Notes: a model not told the origin generated them from the sequence alone. A stretch of 64,000 bases of DNA from Macropodus opercularis (GCA_030770545.1 CM061098.1:2580001-2644000); one strand, 5' to 3'; shown: positions 12,890 through 24,960, counted from the stretch's first letter. Made by a program: numbers and translations.

Positions 12890-13210
12890 AGGCCAAGGGA
12901 AAAGGGAAAATTGTGTGACCTGATGACCTACAAACTCTTAACCCCTGGCCTAAGTCCTGGGAGCCTCCCTGAGAGCTTTCAAGAAGCGTCTGAGTCAAAC
13001 ATCACATTTGGATTCTGTCTCTGTGACCTTTACACGTGCTGTCGCTCCAGGTGCTCGCCATTCCCCTTCATTTCAATACACCTGGGGAAAGGAGGGAAAG
13101 GGGGGAGAGATGAGAGCTTCTGAGGATGGATAGGCTTGATGATTAAAATTAAACACGCCTCCCAGGAATTTCTTACCGATTCTCATTATTTCCGCGTTAT
13201 TTTCCTCCTC
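12890..13210. promoter_or_regulatory. candidate conserved non-coding element
   Basis: Contains a perfect AP-1 site TGAGTCA at 12991-12997 and a purine-rich tract at 13085-13115. An overlapping plus-strand frame (12716-13123, 135 codons) starts upstream in AT-rich sequence and has no recognisable domain, so I do not call it a gene. Confidence 0.28.
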
Positions 13211-13909
13211 GGCGCTCCTCCCTGCTTCCTCTCGCCTCCCCTCTGCATGCACCGAAGATGTGAGAGGTAGTGAACGAGTGAGAGACATGTTGACAAGAGG
13301 GTACTAAGTGGATTTGAGTTATGGGCAGTTGGGCGATGTGTTTGTTTAACCATCTGGTAGCGACTCCCTCTGTATTTGTGATGGAGTGCCTGTGGAAGGA
13401 AGGAGTCCAGTCTCAATATGGATGCAGAGACACATACACTGTTGAAAGGAAAGAAAAGCAGCCGATCTGACGGATGCAATGCTGATAAGCTCGTTTCCAA
13501 AACAGAGTAACCTTTAAACTGACCTTTATTACCGTAATTACCCTAAGAATGAAGTCAATCCTTCACGAGCGTTGGTTTTGCATTAGATTGCACTCATTTT
13601 ATTATATCCGTGGACATTTTCTCATAAGATTCTCAGATGATACGTGTCAGCTTAACTTTAAAAGCTTTATTTAAAATGAAATGTAGGAAGCTATTCATCA
13701 ACGGGGTGAGTTCACCACAGTTCCTCAGCACCGGTGTCAAAACAAGAGGCTCATATAGATAAATGACACAAACACATAAGCAGTGTGACAAAAAACATGC
13801 CAGAGCCCGGTTATCACTTTGACGGGTTTGTCTTATCAAACCTAGTGAGAAGTGGGGACTTGCAAGCAGTTGACTTGTCGTTGTGTGGAAGGATTGTTCA
13901 TCATCAGCA

Positions 13910-14230
13910 GTTACACGCTAGGAGGCAGTAACCACATTAGGCGCCTCTTATTGAAGCGGTGACATGGAGTTCTGAAGTAATTACACCGTCTTTTAATAAA
14001 GGCAAATTCACTGCTCTGCAAATTCACTTTTTAATCTCAGCATCTTGAATTATTGAGCAGCTGTTTCCCTCTTCTCTCTATAAGCGTCCGCTCAGACAGC
14101 CCATTGGTAGAGGACTGGCAAAAGACATTAAAATGTAATATACAATATAGTCAGCTGGAATATCACACATTTAATTTGAGCGTTAGCAAAGAATAACTGC
14201 TAACATCTAATTTGCATGAACACTGCTCTT
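13910..14230. promoter_or_regulatory. candidate enhancer with octamer and direct repeat
   Basis: Holds TAATTA at 13978-13983, an 11-bp direct repeat GCAAATTCACT at 14002-14012 and 14018-14028 (start-to-start 16 bp), and a perfect POU octamer (ATTTGCAT) at 14210-14217. The clustering of homeodomain and POU sites supports a regulatory reading; coding potential is nil. Confidence 0.35.
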
Positions 14231-14239
14231 GCCTGGATT

Positions 14240-15800
14240 AGAGTTCGGATCTGTGGTTTGACAGTCTTGCACATTTATAGGTTTGCTGCAGACCCAGTCG
14301 CCTCGTTATGACGCGCTGTCGGTGAAGGAATGGATCACTTCATCCACTCAAGACGGCAGGACATAAAAAAATATTTTTAACCATGAAGCATGACCACAAA
14401 CAATCTGACTGGATGCTCAACCACGAATAAACACTTTATAGAAGCATATTATCCAGTTTTTGCAGGGATCTCATAAAACATAATCAAACTGGTGTAAACA
14501 CCAGCAGAACACAGAACAACGCTTTTGGACATTTTGTAAACCAAGTGTTAAGGTATAGTTAATGTAATTTTAAAGTAGCACAGTGTTTAGCTGTACTGTT
14601 TTAACTGAGGAGGAAGTCTTCCTCAATAAAAATGGTTTTATTAGTATGTTTTTCAGCTTAACTCCCACCACACTCATATCAAAGCCAGAGAATAAAAGAC
14701 CTGGAAAAACATCCACCGATGTAAAGTTTCTATTTTATTCCAAATCAAAGAGAGAAAGTAAGGAAAAACAGGCCATTGGGCAAAATCACTTCTTTCCACT
14801 TTCCACGAACACCAAAGCGACATGAAGCTAATAAAACTGTATCGTGTCTACAGAACGAGCAGCAGCGACTTCGTTAGTGTTGGCAATCACAAAGCATCGA
14901 CCCTCGGCAAAGTCCAAGAGTTTGGATCGATGAAAGTCATTCTCTAACCGGCTGGAGATGGAAGTTGAAAATCCTGATTTCTGCCTCAGCACCTCATTCT
15001 GTTTTTCACCTCCTCCATCTTGGAGAAATGTCAGGAGAACAATAAATGTATAAAAGGTCAGCAGCGTACTAACAGACCCTTCCAAGCTTTCATTACATTT
15101 GCTGTTGGCTATAGCAGAGGCGCTTGGGCAACAGTGCTGACATTTGGTTTGTTTTTACACCATGTTGAGTCTCACACTGTTGTAGCTCCTAATAATGTCA
15201 GAGGGAAAGATCTCGGGGCAGCTTGGTTGTGTTTATAGCTACCGTGCGCGCGCAGAAATAGCGTTAGGACTCGTCTCGCAAAACTACCATTGACAGCACA
15301 ATCGATGCCGAAGGTAAGGCTGAGAAATTACTGATTTTAATTATAGTTGGAAAAGCTCCAGATAACTATTCAGAATTTGATGTATTTCAGAATTTCTGTT
15401 AGAAACTGATTATTTCACAGCTTACTGCCACGAAATTGATTCGAGTGATTTGTTATTGGACACTTGAAGCAAGAGCCTCAAGATCGCACTGTGCCCACAG
15501 CACGACGTCCATGTGGTGAACAGAAAAAAAAAGACTGTCTGCAATTGATCACCCCTACAGTTACCATATGAAGACATCAAACCCTGCTGAGGCTAAAAAC
15601 TTGACAGTGGGTCAGCAGATATGTGATGTTCAAAAGGAAAGACAGCAAAGAGCCACAGTGACTGGATGATGTACGCGTCTGCGCCTTTGAGCTCGTCACA
15701 CTCTATAAATTAAGCTCAACTTGTGTTTTTATATGCGTTCCCACTCTCAGGCCTTTGGTCTTTTTCCACATCACCATCAAATCTCAAAGGAGAGAATGGT
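14240..15800. other. gene-free stretch, nothing resolved
   Basis: AT-rich to about 15100, with several unrecognised frames of 85 codons or fewer on both strands. No repeats or RNA genes seen. Confidence 0.5.
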
Positions 15801-15819
15801 TTCCCCCCCTACTTAGCTC

Positions 15820-16140
15820 AGTTCAGCGACCGTCTTTGTGTCTCGCTTTACCGGCCGATCAAGTGGCTGCATTAAGCTGCGCTGCAGGTTAATAAAGTTG
15901 GGTCTCCTAGCATGTAAATTGTCAATTTGCTGTGGCTGGGTGCTCCGGGGGCACTGGGAAAAAACGGCAGGCGAGTGACTCAACTGACACACCTTCCAGG
16001 TCAGAGGTTAATGAATGATTATTTCTTTCTCTCAGCAGGCGTTGCCCAGTCTCCCGTGGCCAGGAGGGTGAAAGGAACTCAATTTAGGCAAGATAAATCC
16101 CTGGGAGATAATTTGCTGTGATTTAATCAGCACTGAACTG
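15820..16140. promoter_or_regulatory. candidate conserved non-coding element
   Basis: Contains the short palindrome AAATTG-T-CAATTT at 15916-15928, a perfect AP-1 site TGACTCA at 15976-15982 and a homeodomain-rich patch near 16008-16022. A splice-acceptor-like CTTTCTCTCAG near 16026-16036 is not followed by a usable donor. The non-repetitive, motif-dense character makes this one of the stronger enhancer candidates. Confidence 0.38.
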
Positions 16141-16303
16141 ATTGCTCTAGACAAGGAAAACATAACCAAGAGGAATTGGTTTATTGATCTCCTAAAAAAA
16201 ACAAAGTGACTTGTGAGGATTCAGTGGGTGTTAATCCATAGAAAGTGGTTTAATGGCGGTGATTACGGTGCATTATCAGTGATGGTTCTGCCTTTGGAAC
16301 TGG

Positions 16304-16361
16304 GACTGATTCACAACACGCACAGCGTGAAAAATGCACGTGTGCGTGTTGTGAATCAGTC
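16304..16361. ncRNA. near-perfect 58-nt hairpin, possible small-RNA precursor
   Basis: Arms 16304-16324 and 16341-16361 are perfect 21-bp reverse complements. Inside them, CGTG (16326-16329) pairs with CACG (16337-16340) after a single bulged G at 16325, leaving a 7-nt loop. The 3' arm includes GTGTTGTGAATCAG (16346-16359), identical to nucleotides 6-19 of miR-138-5p, but the miR-138 seed is not preserved and canonical miR-138 sits on the 5' arm. Full complementarity is unlike most animal miRNA precursors. A recent palindrome, a hairpin siRNA source or a cruciform-prone site are alternatives. A CACGTG E-box overlaps the stem at 16337-16342, with another at 16364-16369. Confidence 0.3.
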
Positions 16362-17639
16362 TGCACGTGTTTGTTCAAGGCGAAGAATCAACGTTGCCGA
16401 GAAACGGAGGATAAAACGCGGGAGGCATTTTATTGTGCAGCCCTTTTAACTCGCGATGCAACAGCTTTGAAACACATTATTGTGTGAAACTGTCTGTGTG
16501 TGTGACCTGAACTCAAATCACTCCTGCTGACTCCTGACCCAGAACCATGCTCAAGGAAAACTGTGGAAGCAAAATGAGAGGAGAGACAGAGTTCAGGATA
16601 GATTTGATTTCACTCCGGGGCCAGGTGTGGGCTTTGTACGTGCCACGAACCGTACCGGTGCTCCGGTCTTCCCGTCCAACGCCGTGTTATTTATACCCAC
16701 CTTTGGAGGCTGTGTGACAGTGTAATTGCCAATGTTTAAATCATAAGTGCACAGGAAGAGATGTCTTCACAACCCGATCAAGTATCTGTGTTTGTGGGTT
16801 CATTCGCACGCGTCAGGCTTTGAGGGATTAAAGTCAGTTTTTCCTGCTTTTGTCCATCTGCTTTGGCAGATTGTAAGCGCTTCAGGACACGAGAGGCACA
16901 TGCTGGTTGAATTTATTTCACAGCCATGTCCGGTGTGGGCCGGAAAAGATGATACTTCAGTTTGATAACTTCACGTCCAAGCTGCTTCCGGTTTCTCATG
17001 TCAGGGTTAGTAAGATAATGAGTATGTCCTTCTTTATGGTTATAATTATTTACAAGTGTATGTTTTGTCCATAATTTCTTCCGCGGAAACTAGTTACTGG
17101 TTAGTAGATGTTGTATAAAACATACGTGACGTTTCTATTTTCGTACACAAACAAGTATCTGTGCAGTGTTTGCGTGAACTTGCGACCGAGATTTATCAGA
17201 TCTATGTTTCACATTGTGTTAGATATAGAAACTGATTAATCACAGATAAGCCAAGCAAACTGACCTACATTTAACACTTCTATCACTTGGTTATTTCTTA
17301 TGGCAAACACCACATACTTGGCACTGGCGTGGAGGCAGAAATGGTCCAGGTTGCTTCCAAAAGCATGGAAGTCAGTCAAAGACAGCAGTGGAAATATTTA
17401 CATATGTTATCTAAGTCTTTTGCTGACAACTCAAGGGATATTGTTCTATATAAAGCTACAGATTAGTCTTAACAGTCTGTTTAAGAACCAAAACATGTGA
17501 AACATTGATTTGAAGTTTATCGGTCGGCTTAGGAAGCCAGTGATCTTCAGAGGAAACATAATTACATTCACTCAGTCAGTTCAACCCAGTCCCAAATTTT
17601 CCGCAGACTCAAACATTTGTCTAAACTGGCGCAGAGGGA

Positions 17640-18030
17640 CTTCATTTCTCACACTGGCGGTGGACAGTTGTCCTTTGGGTTAATGGCTCGCTGAAGACCT
17701 GAATCAGACCCAGATGAAAGCGACCTAAAGGGCCCTCATTTTTCCCCATTAATCATCCCTGTTTTCTTTAAGGTGATCTCTTCACCCTGTTTTTAAGTAC
17801 CTGTCTGTTTTGTAGAAGGGGGCTCGTCCAGGGTCCAAGGGGCCAACCGGAGCCCTGTTCGATCCCCGTCCCCTTCTGCTAAAGCAGTCCCAGGAGCTCC
17901 GAATCAGGCCCCGAGGTTTTAATGGCTTTTGTAATGGCAAATTATAAGCCGCTACAAGGGTAAGATTAATTGAAGGGTGGTCTCAGGCCGTTGCTTGGCT
18001 CAGGATATGGTGTAACTTGAGACGCTAGCG
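17640..18030. promoter_or_regulatory. candidate conserved non-coding element with nested dyad
   Basis: Homeodomain-like ATTAATCA lies at 17748-17755 and GATTAATTGA at 17964-17973. Between them is a GC-rich nested dyad: AGAAGGGG (17814-17821) with CCCCTTCT (17870-17877), and GGGCTC (17820-17825) with GAGCCC (17850-17855). It contains a tRNA B-box-like GTTCGATCCCC, but no tRNA cloverleaf can be folded. Composition and motif density suggest an enhancer or structured element. Confidence 0.35.
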
Positions 18031-18369
18031 TCGCTCTAAAAAATGTGGGCAGCTGTCCTGTCGACCAAAGCTATCGCAGATTCATGAACTCTTGTGACAC
18101 ATTTTACCTTTATTTTGTTTGCCTGGAGGGGCCCTTTGAAAAAACTGAAACATTATTGTCATTTGTAAAATTAACCAATTGTTTTGTCAGATTTTTCAGC
18201 AGCACCATCATTCCTGTGCTAATAGATTTGTTATGTTCAGTGACCACTTACTTCACTCCCAGGATATGCGGTTTCAGTGCTCAGTATTATAATTTGGACC
18301 CGGAAAGTGCGGAACTAAAGATCCGAATCATCTCTGTTACAGTAAGAGTAGTGATTTAGATTACAGTGT

Positions 18370-19480
18370 ATGGGGGAGTAGAAGGAAAAACAACTACAGG
18401 CTCAATTTTTCAAAATAACCACAACGGGTCCCAAGACTGTTCTCATTAGTCTCAATGGGATACGAAACACAGCTCATGCTTGGAGTAAAGCAACAAAGAG
18501 GCCTCGGCTGGAGCGTTTAAGTAGATAATGATTCCCACCACTACAGTCACACCGGTCCAGAAATCAGTTTTCCCCTTCTTTTTTTCCACGTACGTGTTTT
18601 ACTTGGCCATGACGCAAGGTCAATACAACCACAAGTTAATGAGTTTATTATCTTTAATAAAACACTAATCGAATATTGAATGTCAAGGTAATTGCTGCGT
18701 TTAAGAATGTTACTGCAAACCACAATATGTCTCTTCGTGTGCCTAACAGAATGACACTAATGCAGCAAAAGCTAAAGACACAGGACTCTTATAGAGCTGC
18801 TGTATGTCAGGATGCATATGTACACGCGCTCCCGCGTAGCATCTGTATGTGCCATAAATGTACATGTGTACTTCTAAATACTTCGTTGCATGTAGTGTCC
18901 AAAATGAGGAGACGTAGCTGTAGAGCTGTGACAGCTTGCCAATCACTTGGTAAGTGAATCTAACGAATTGTCTCAAGCTGAACATGAAAGAAGAACCATG
19001 GCGACACGATGGCCATTAAAACAGCGTGAGCTTCACCCTTTCACACCTCAGCACCACACTCACCTCATTCAACAGCAAGCAGGGTGCAAAGAGCACAAGT
19101 GGAGTAAAACAGGCCAACGGCTCAAACGTGTCGACACTTATCCGCTCAAATCTGTCCACGTGGATCGAATTTTTACTTTGCTCTTTGACAAAAACGATTG
19201 TGCGCTCTTGGCAGAGTTTGCCTCCGAACAGCATTTGACCTCTTCCAAGAATGCAATGGAACAGGAGGAAGAAAAAAAAGAGAGCAATGCAAACGAAATG
19301 GGAGGCCCAAGCGCCCGCTCATATCTCATCTCTATTAACGGGTTTACGGGTGACCCCAGGGATGCTCGTAAAAGTTTACGTTGAGGTTTCAGTCAGAGTT
19401 GCCTTTAAAAGAACGAAAGAAATTGGTTGGTTTATGGTTAGCCTTCAGAATTTTATGGCATGTTTTACTTAAGTTCTCAT
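18370..19480. other. gene-free stretch, nothing resolved
   Basis: Includes a plus-strand frame of 145 codons at 18947-19384. It is overlapped by open frames on both strands, is low in complexity near its C-terminus and has no recognisable domain. I regard it as a chance frame. Confidence 0.4.
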
Positions 19481-19488
19481 TTTTACAG

Positions 19489-19543
19489 ATCCTGGTTCCA
19501 ATTAGCGGAGGAGCAGTGCAGAAGGCTCGTCTCCACACTCAGG
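19489..19543 (+). CDS. possible 55-nt internal exon, unrecognised
   Basis: A good acceptor (TTCTCATTTTTACAG ending at 19488, with a plausible branch-point region just upstream) and a GTAAAA donor at 19544 bracket 55 nt. One frame reads SWFQLAEEQCRRLVSTLR; another is also open (ILVPISGGAVQKARLHTQ). The first has an amphipathic, coiled-coil-like pattern. No neighbouring exon in a compatible phase was found, and the protein is not recognised. It could easily be a chance splice pair. Confidence 0.15.
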
Positions 19544-19549
19544 GTAAAA

Positions 19550-22030
19550 CTGCAACCAAAAAAAAAAAATCTGAAGGGGCACCTAATTGACTGTTGATCT
19601 CAGAGGACACATTCAGGTCAAGTGTAGACGTAAAGAGAAAGGGTTTGAGGATCAGTGCTGGCCTTTCAGCAACTATGCTGAATTAGAACTGTGTCAAAAA
19701 TGTAAATAAAAAGACATTTTGACGGAGTTGAATCAATGCAAACATCCTTCAGGCTCTACTCACAGAGCATTTTTAGTATTTCTATTCCTTATATTGTGTG
19801 TAGTTTTGCAATTTAAAGCGACGTGTTTTAGTGTCAAGTTCACATTATGAAAATAAATCAAAACGGTCCCCTATTCGAAATCTGATCTCCTTGTGTTTAT
19901 TTTTGTAAAAACAAAAGTCACTTCACTGTTTGTACAGTTTAAAATGTAGATTAGTTTTACAGTCTCTTTGGACTCACTGGACAGTTTTCTTTCCAATAAA
20001 ACCAGTCCAGTCCGTTACATGAACCGTCTTATCTGCAGTGTGCAGTTTGCTGGAGGACAGACCTGCCCAGGCACAAGAGAGCTTATTTATTTCATTTTTT
20101 ATTTTATTTACTCGAACCGTGACATTCGAATGTCCGACAGCTTGTTCTCTTTGAATCTATTTATGTTACGTTGTGGTAGAGCATCCTCTCAGGAGGACGT
20201 CCATGGGTGTGTGTAACAATACATATGCAACGTCATCCACTTTTTTTCCATCAGCTGTCCTTTAAAGCAGCACAATACACTACAAACTCTTAACCATTAA
20301 GTCAGGGCTTCAGGCAGGCGGCATGTCTGTGGTCAAGCACAACACCAGCGTCTTCGCCACCACAGTGTGTTCAAACGCCTCAGACTGTAGCACACAGATG
20401 CTTCACACATAAACCTTTGTTGCATCAATTTCTTTTGACAGTTTTTCATTTCCTCTCCATTTTCTTTTCACGATGATATGGCTTCGAAGTAAAACCCTAA
20501 GAAATAAAAACCTCCATTTATTCTTGGCATTCCTGCGAAATGCTTGGAAATTAAGTTTAAGTGTCTGAAAAGCCTGAAACACGGAACAGAAATCCACAAA
20601 AATGGAGCTGGCTTCTTCTCCAGCGTGGGACCGAACTACGGCAAACATACTGTAACTTTAAAATCTCTTGGTGCTTTTTGGTGATGCTTTATTGCCATTT
20701 CTTTTCTTTTTTTTAAAGAAGCACAGGAGTCATTTTTGGGAAAGTGGATCATAATCACTCAACCAAACATAAAGGCTTTAAATATCAACACACCTACATT
20801 TGTCTGTGCACTTAAAGGCAGACCTCACACACATCCTGCAGATCTCCTGTGTGCCTCTGTGCCAGGCTTTAGGAAGGAACTATACCCATAACACCAGTAG
20901 TTTCCTGCCTACAGGGGCTCTGACAGGCGACGGGCGGCTGAGTCACCAGACGACGGATGTCTCACAATAGACACTTATTCTGTTTAGAGGTTGAGCCGCT
21001 GCGTTTGTCTTAGCTTTGCATGATGTACATATATTATAATGAGGTACGTTGGCTCAGAACATGTTTGATGTTGGCACCTCTGAAGAGATTCAGAGCAGAG
21101 CCACCTTGAACAGCGTTCTACCAGAGCATGACATGATGCTGTCCAGAGTGTGTAGTAGCTGTGGTGTCAGTTCTATTGAGATATTTATGACCTGACTTTG
21201 AACAATTCCCAAACTTGTTCATGCTTCTGTGAACAGCATCATTTTTGGACCCTCTGTCCAAAACATCAAATGTAAAATCCCTACGAATCCCTAGAAGGTC
21301 TGCTGCCAAAATATTTATTGATTTTGTTGTAGACATTATTTTAACCCTTTCAGATTCTAACTGGTCTCTTTGCTTTGACATGGGGCTGATGAAGCTCAGA
21401 CTGACTTCCGCGTTTCAGACAATGCCTGTAGCTTTGTCTCCCGCATCCCAGATGGGACACAACAGCTTTGGCTCAGTCCTTAGCCTGCAGTCAGGGTCCA
21501 AGCGCTGCCTGGCTGTAGCAGTTATCCCCAGATCCAAACTGGAACCCAGAGAGAAACGCATAAAGTCGGACGGCCAGAGCGGGGCTGGCTGCTAGTTCAC
21601 CAGACAGCATTTGATCGTTTGTCTTACTGCAAGAGAATCCCCCGAATATAAAAATAATTCAAAAATAAATAGCGAAAAAGTAAAAAACGGACTAAAACAG
21701 ACTACGGTGCATCGTCTGTCAATCAAGTACTACTACATTATTCAGCAGCCTTTTCTGTTGGGGTGGTGGGCATAGGCTCAGCTGTCATGCGAGAAGTAGG
21801 GTACGAGTCAGTCCAAGACCATACACTCACCAGGATGCCTAGAAAACCCAACTAAGCTCCTCAGTCTGCTGGAAGGTGAATGAAAGATCTTCTACAAAGG
21901 GAACAGCCGCAGTGGGAGCAGGATGGCGGGATACACACAAGAAATAGGAATGGACAAAAAAAAAAAATCAAGAAGGAAAAAGAGAGGAGGGAAGCGAGGC
22001 CTGGCTTTATTATATCCTAATATGACTCCC
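19550..22030. other. gene-free stretch with two A-runs
   Basis: Pure A-runs of 12 nt at 19558-19569 and 21956-21967; otherwise AT-rich filler with unrecognised frames (longest 116 codons at 21245-21595). No retroelement body can be tied to the A-runs. Confidence 0.5.
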
Positions 22031-22039
22031 AAACTCAGC

Positions 22040-22470
22040 CAGCGAGCAGAAGAGTGCAGAGACATAATTATATCCCCTCCCCGGGCCGTCTCCCTGTATT
22101 AGCGTCTCCTCTAGTTCACTGGCTGCGACAGAGACAAATGAGAGAGTTTTTCCAGCAGATCATTCTCATCCGTTACTGCCAGTTCCGTGTGATAGATCGT
22201 CGGAGCTAAAGCGGGGCAATAGATCACGGCGTAAAAGGGACTCTAGCGTACCCCAGTGGAGCGCAGCTTCACAGATCATCGCCCGTCTAATGCACATTTG
22301 GGTTAAGAGTCAAATCCCGTTAGTTGTACCGGCTCCCGATCCTCTTCAGCTCTGCTTCCTCAATTATCTCTTACTTCCTCTTCTCCTGATTAAGCAGGAA
22401 CAAATGGGTGTAATTGTCCCTTTGACCCCACAACGTTAGTGTCACAGAGAGGATTTCTGCGTTTTCCTGT
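22040..22470. promoter_or_regulatory. candidate conserved non-coding element
   Basis: A 430-bp block without repeats. TAATTA is at 22065-22070, with further homeodomain-like cores near 22360 (CAATTAT) and 22410 (GTAATTG), and several CpGs are retained. Neither strand has a long frame here. Good enhancer candidate by appearance. Confidence 0.36.
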
Positions 22471-22513
22471 GAAACTGCTGGAACTATTTCATTTGGTAAA
22501 ATTCCCAGCGCAT

Positions 22514-22966
22514 TTAAAAGTTAAATAAATAAACAACATTTTTCGCCATGGTTTGGTCAAAGGCAGTGACCAACTCCTTTAACAGAATACTGAGGTTAGT
22601 TGTGTCTACACGCTGGACATTTACACGTGTATGAGGAAGGAAGGCACAGAGACGCACAACAGACGAGTGAGCTGAATGACATGAGGCTGTTTTACTGGGA
22701 GCCAGTGGAGAGAAGCTAATGTAGGAACTCTGGTCTTTGTTGCGTGTTCTAGAAAGAAGATCCAGAAAAAGGATGTATGTAAGTTCTAATTTGCCAATGC
22801 AGCAACCACTGGAAAGATCATATTTAAATTCGCTGCAGCCAGTGTTTATATTATATGCTTCTCTCGCTGGTGAAGGTTTATTGGAGGAAGAGACAACAAG
22901 ACAGTAAAACCAAGCCGCTAAAGTGTTTGGTCTAAATGGTTTCAGCGCTTCAGTTTGTAAACCCAT
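22514..22966 (-). other. 150-codon open frame, probably not a gene
   Basis: The longest open frame in the window. Its predicted product has no domain, signal peptide or membrane pattern I recognise. There is no Kozak-like context or promoter evidence, and the interval is AT-rich. I list it so it is not mistaken for an overlooked gene. Confidence 0.3.
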
Positions 22967-23039
22967 CGCAGGCTTCGCTGCGACAGCTCAGTGTTTAGCT
23001 CCTGTCTCAATCAAGGGTAGTGAATAGACGTCCCTAAAT

Positions 23040-23180
23040 AGCACAGCGCTTCTTTATATGCTGCTAGCAACACAGCAAATTAGCACTGCTGCACAACAGC
23101 ACAGATTTCAATTAATTCTGATCAGCACAGATGTTGCATCACTCTTGCGCGAGGCAGCCTCATTTTTATGTAAATTGCAG
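23040..23180. promoter_or_regulatory. candidate conserved non-coding element
   Basis: Short block with AATTAATT at 23110-23117 and several CACAG/GCAC units. Weak candidate. The following 23190-24700 has no supported feature. Confidence 0.22.
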
Positions 23181-24739
23181 CCGTTCGACCAAGAGAAGGA
23201 TACTTGGAAACTGTGAAATGGACAAGATGATTCCCAAAGAAGCTCGGAGGTAATTTACTGTGGGATAGCTTTGCTTTACGCGGTGTGTTCTGAAAATGAA
23301 ATGCTTGTAATTCAAGCTTTGGTGATCTAGAGTTGATTGTTCTTACACTAACCCTTATCTACAAGCGGATTCATTAGAGGAGAGATGTTAAGTAAGATCT
23401 GTCTGCACTGAATAATGATTCAAATCAGTTTTTTCCCCTGCTCCTGGACTAATTGGGCCCCTTCGTAGAGAGATGTGTTTTCCCATACGATCTAAAAATA
23501 TAACAAGAGACACTGTAATGAAATTGAGGCACAAGACAAGGATGTCAGTTCCTGACAGAAGCTTTGACAGGAACACTGGGAGCCCACGAGGGGCCAGAGT
23601 GTGCCTGACCCCCTCACCCAGACAGGGATATGCTTTAAGACGGATGAGGACTCCTGTAAACCCGCTCAGCCTTTTCTGTAAAACGTGTCAAAGGACTCAT
23701 TTTTCTTTTCATTCTTCTCGCGGAGGTGTGGGAACCAGCGCGGCGGCGATGACAGCCCATGTGGCATTGGCTGGTTGGATGAAGTCACACCATTGTTCAC
23801 TTTGATAAATCGCTCGGATGGTTGTGACCTCTTCGGACTGGACTTCCCTTTGTGACTTTGATGTATGAAAGTGTGAAAAACACACCAGAGATATTTCACA
23901 GCCGCCTTTTGACAGCTACCTTGTCAGTTGCTAAAAATTGAATGTCAATCCCAGGCGTGAACGTAAAGTAAATAATAATGGATCAATCGTCTGTTAGCAC
24001 TTAAGGCTCATGCTGCATACTTTCGACTCGGACAACATGCTACTTGACGATGGATTAATGCTTTGAGCTTTTTAATTTTGAACACTATTAATTCTGATCT
24101 TATTGTTTGTACAGTACAAGCATCTCTTCCCTAACACGGTGAACCTCCGCTACCATCTTAGCCTCCGTGTCTTCTTTGCCTAATACCTCCACCGGCAGTG
24201 AGATTCATCGCAACAGGTGTGGAGGGCGACGCTGGGGTCACAGCTTTCACATTTGGCTTGCTAAAGACTGGCGACAAGAACCCTGCAGTAAGAAAAGCAC
24301 CCAGGACACTAAAAGATGTGATTTATCACCTCTGCCAGAATTCTGCCAAGACCGTATGAAAAACAGCCAGTGGGGTTAGAAAACACAGTCTGCTGTCAAT
24401 ATTTTAATCCCACGGTGTCACGCTGCCCTGAGTTTTCTGTACTTTCATTACACAGGAATAACAACAAAGCCCAGGTTGTCTTAGGTATATGTTCTTATTC
24501 TTAATGTAGCTAATGTGCAGCTAAAAACCGACAACAGCTCATACAGGAAAAAGAGGGATGTCGTTAACGTCTAAAGGATTACTGCCTCATCCCACAGCTT
24601 CCAGAGAGCAGGGCTTCATGGGTCTGTCCTGCAGAAGTCAGTGTCTGCACTAGGGGAATGTCTGTGGTCTTTAGTGTCCACAGAAGCAAAAACACATTGT
24701 TAACTGTTCGGTTTAATTGTGCAGATTGGGGAGAGAGAG

Positions 24740-24960
24740 AAACGAAGTCGGCTCAAATAACGAACCTTCATTTGCACAATGTTCGCCAGCTGAACGCGCG
24801 TTTGGACCCCGTCGACCCCCCCTGCAGCCATCGAACATCAACTGTCCTCCCATCAGCCGCCGTGGGAAGGTGTGTGTGGGTTTGTTGATGTGCGAGGCCT
24901 GGGGGGCGGTGGTGGGGGTTGTGGGCTTGTACCAGAAGGCACAGCCAAGCAAGTAACATC
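24740..24960. promoter_or_regulatory. GC-rich non-coding block with G-rich tract
   Basis: GC-rich sequence open in several frames on both strands, the pattern expected of composition rather than coding. A G-rich tract at 24901-24924 has three runs of three or more G plus two GG pairs. This is suggestive of, but does not meet, the strict four-run G-quadruplex pattern. Confidence 0.25.

Noticed and set aside
12716..13123. 135-codon plus-strand open frame
   Set aside because: Starts in AT-rich filler and runs into a motif-dense non-coding block; no domain.
16346..16359. A true miR-138 gene
   Set aside because: The match is on the 3' arm, the miR-138 seed is not preserved and the hairpin is almost fully complementary, unlike the known precursor.
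17814..17880. tRNA gene suggested by GTTCGATCCCC and complementary ends
   Set aside because: Too short (64 nt), with no foldable D arm or T stem.
18947..19384. 145-codon plus-strand open frame
   Set aside because: Overlapped by other open frames on both strands and composed of low-complexity sequence toward its end; no recognisable family.
22514..22966. 150-codon minus-strand open frame
   Set aside because: Longest frame in the window, but no domain, no start context, AT-rich setting, and a length expected by chance in 64 kb over six frames.
24901..24924. G-quadruplex
   Set aside because: Only three separable runs of three or more G; the strict pattern needs four.
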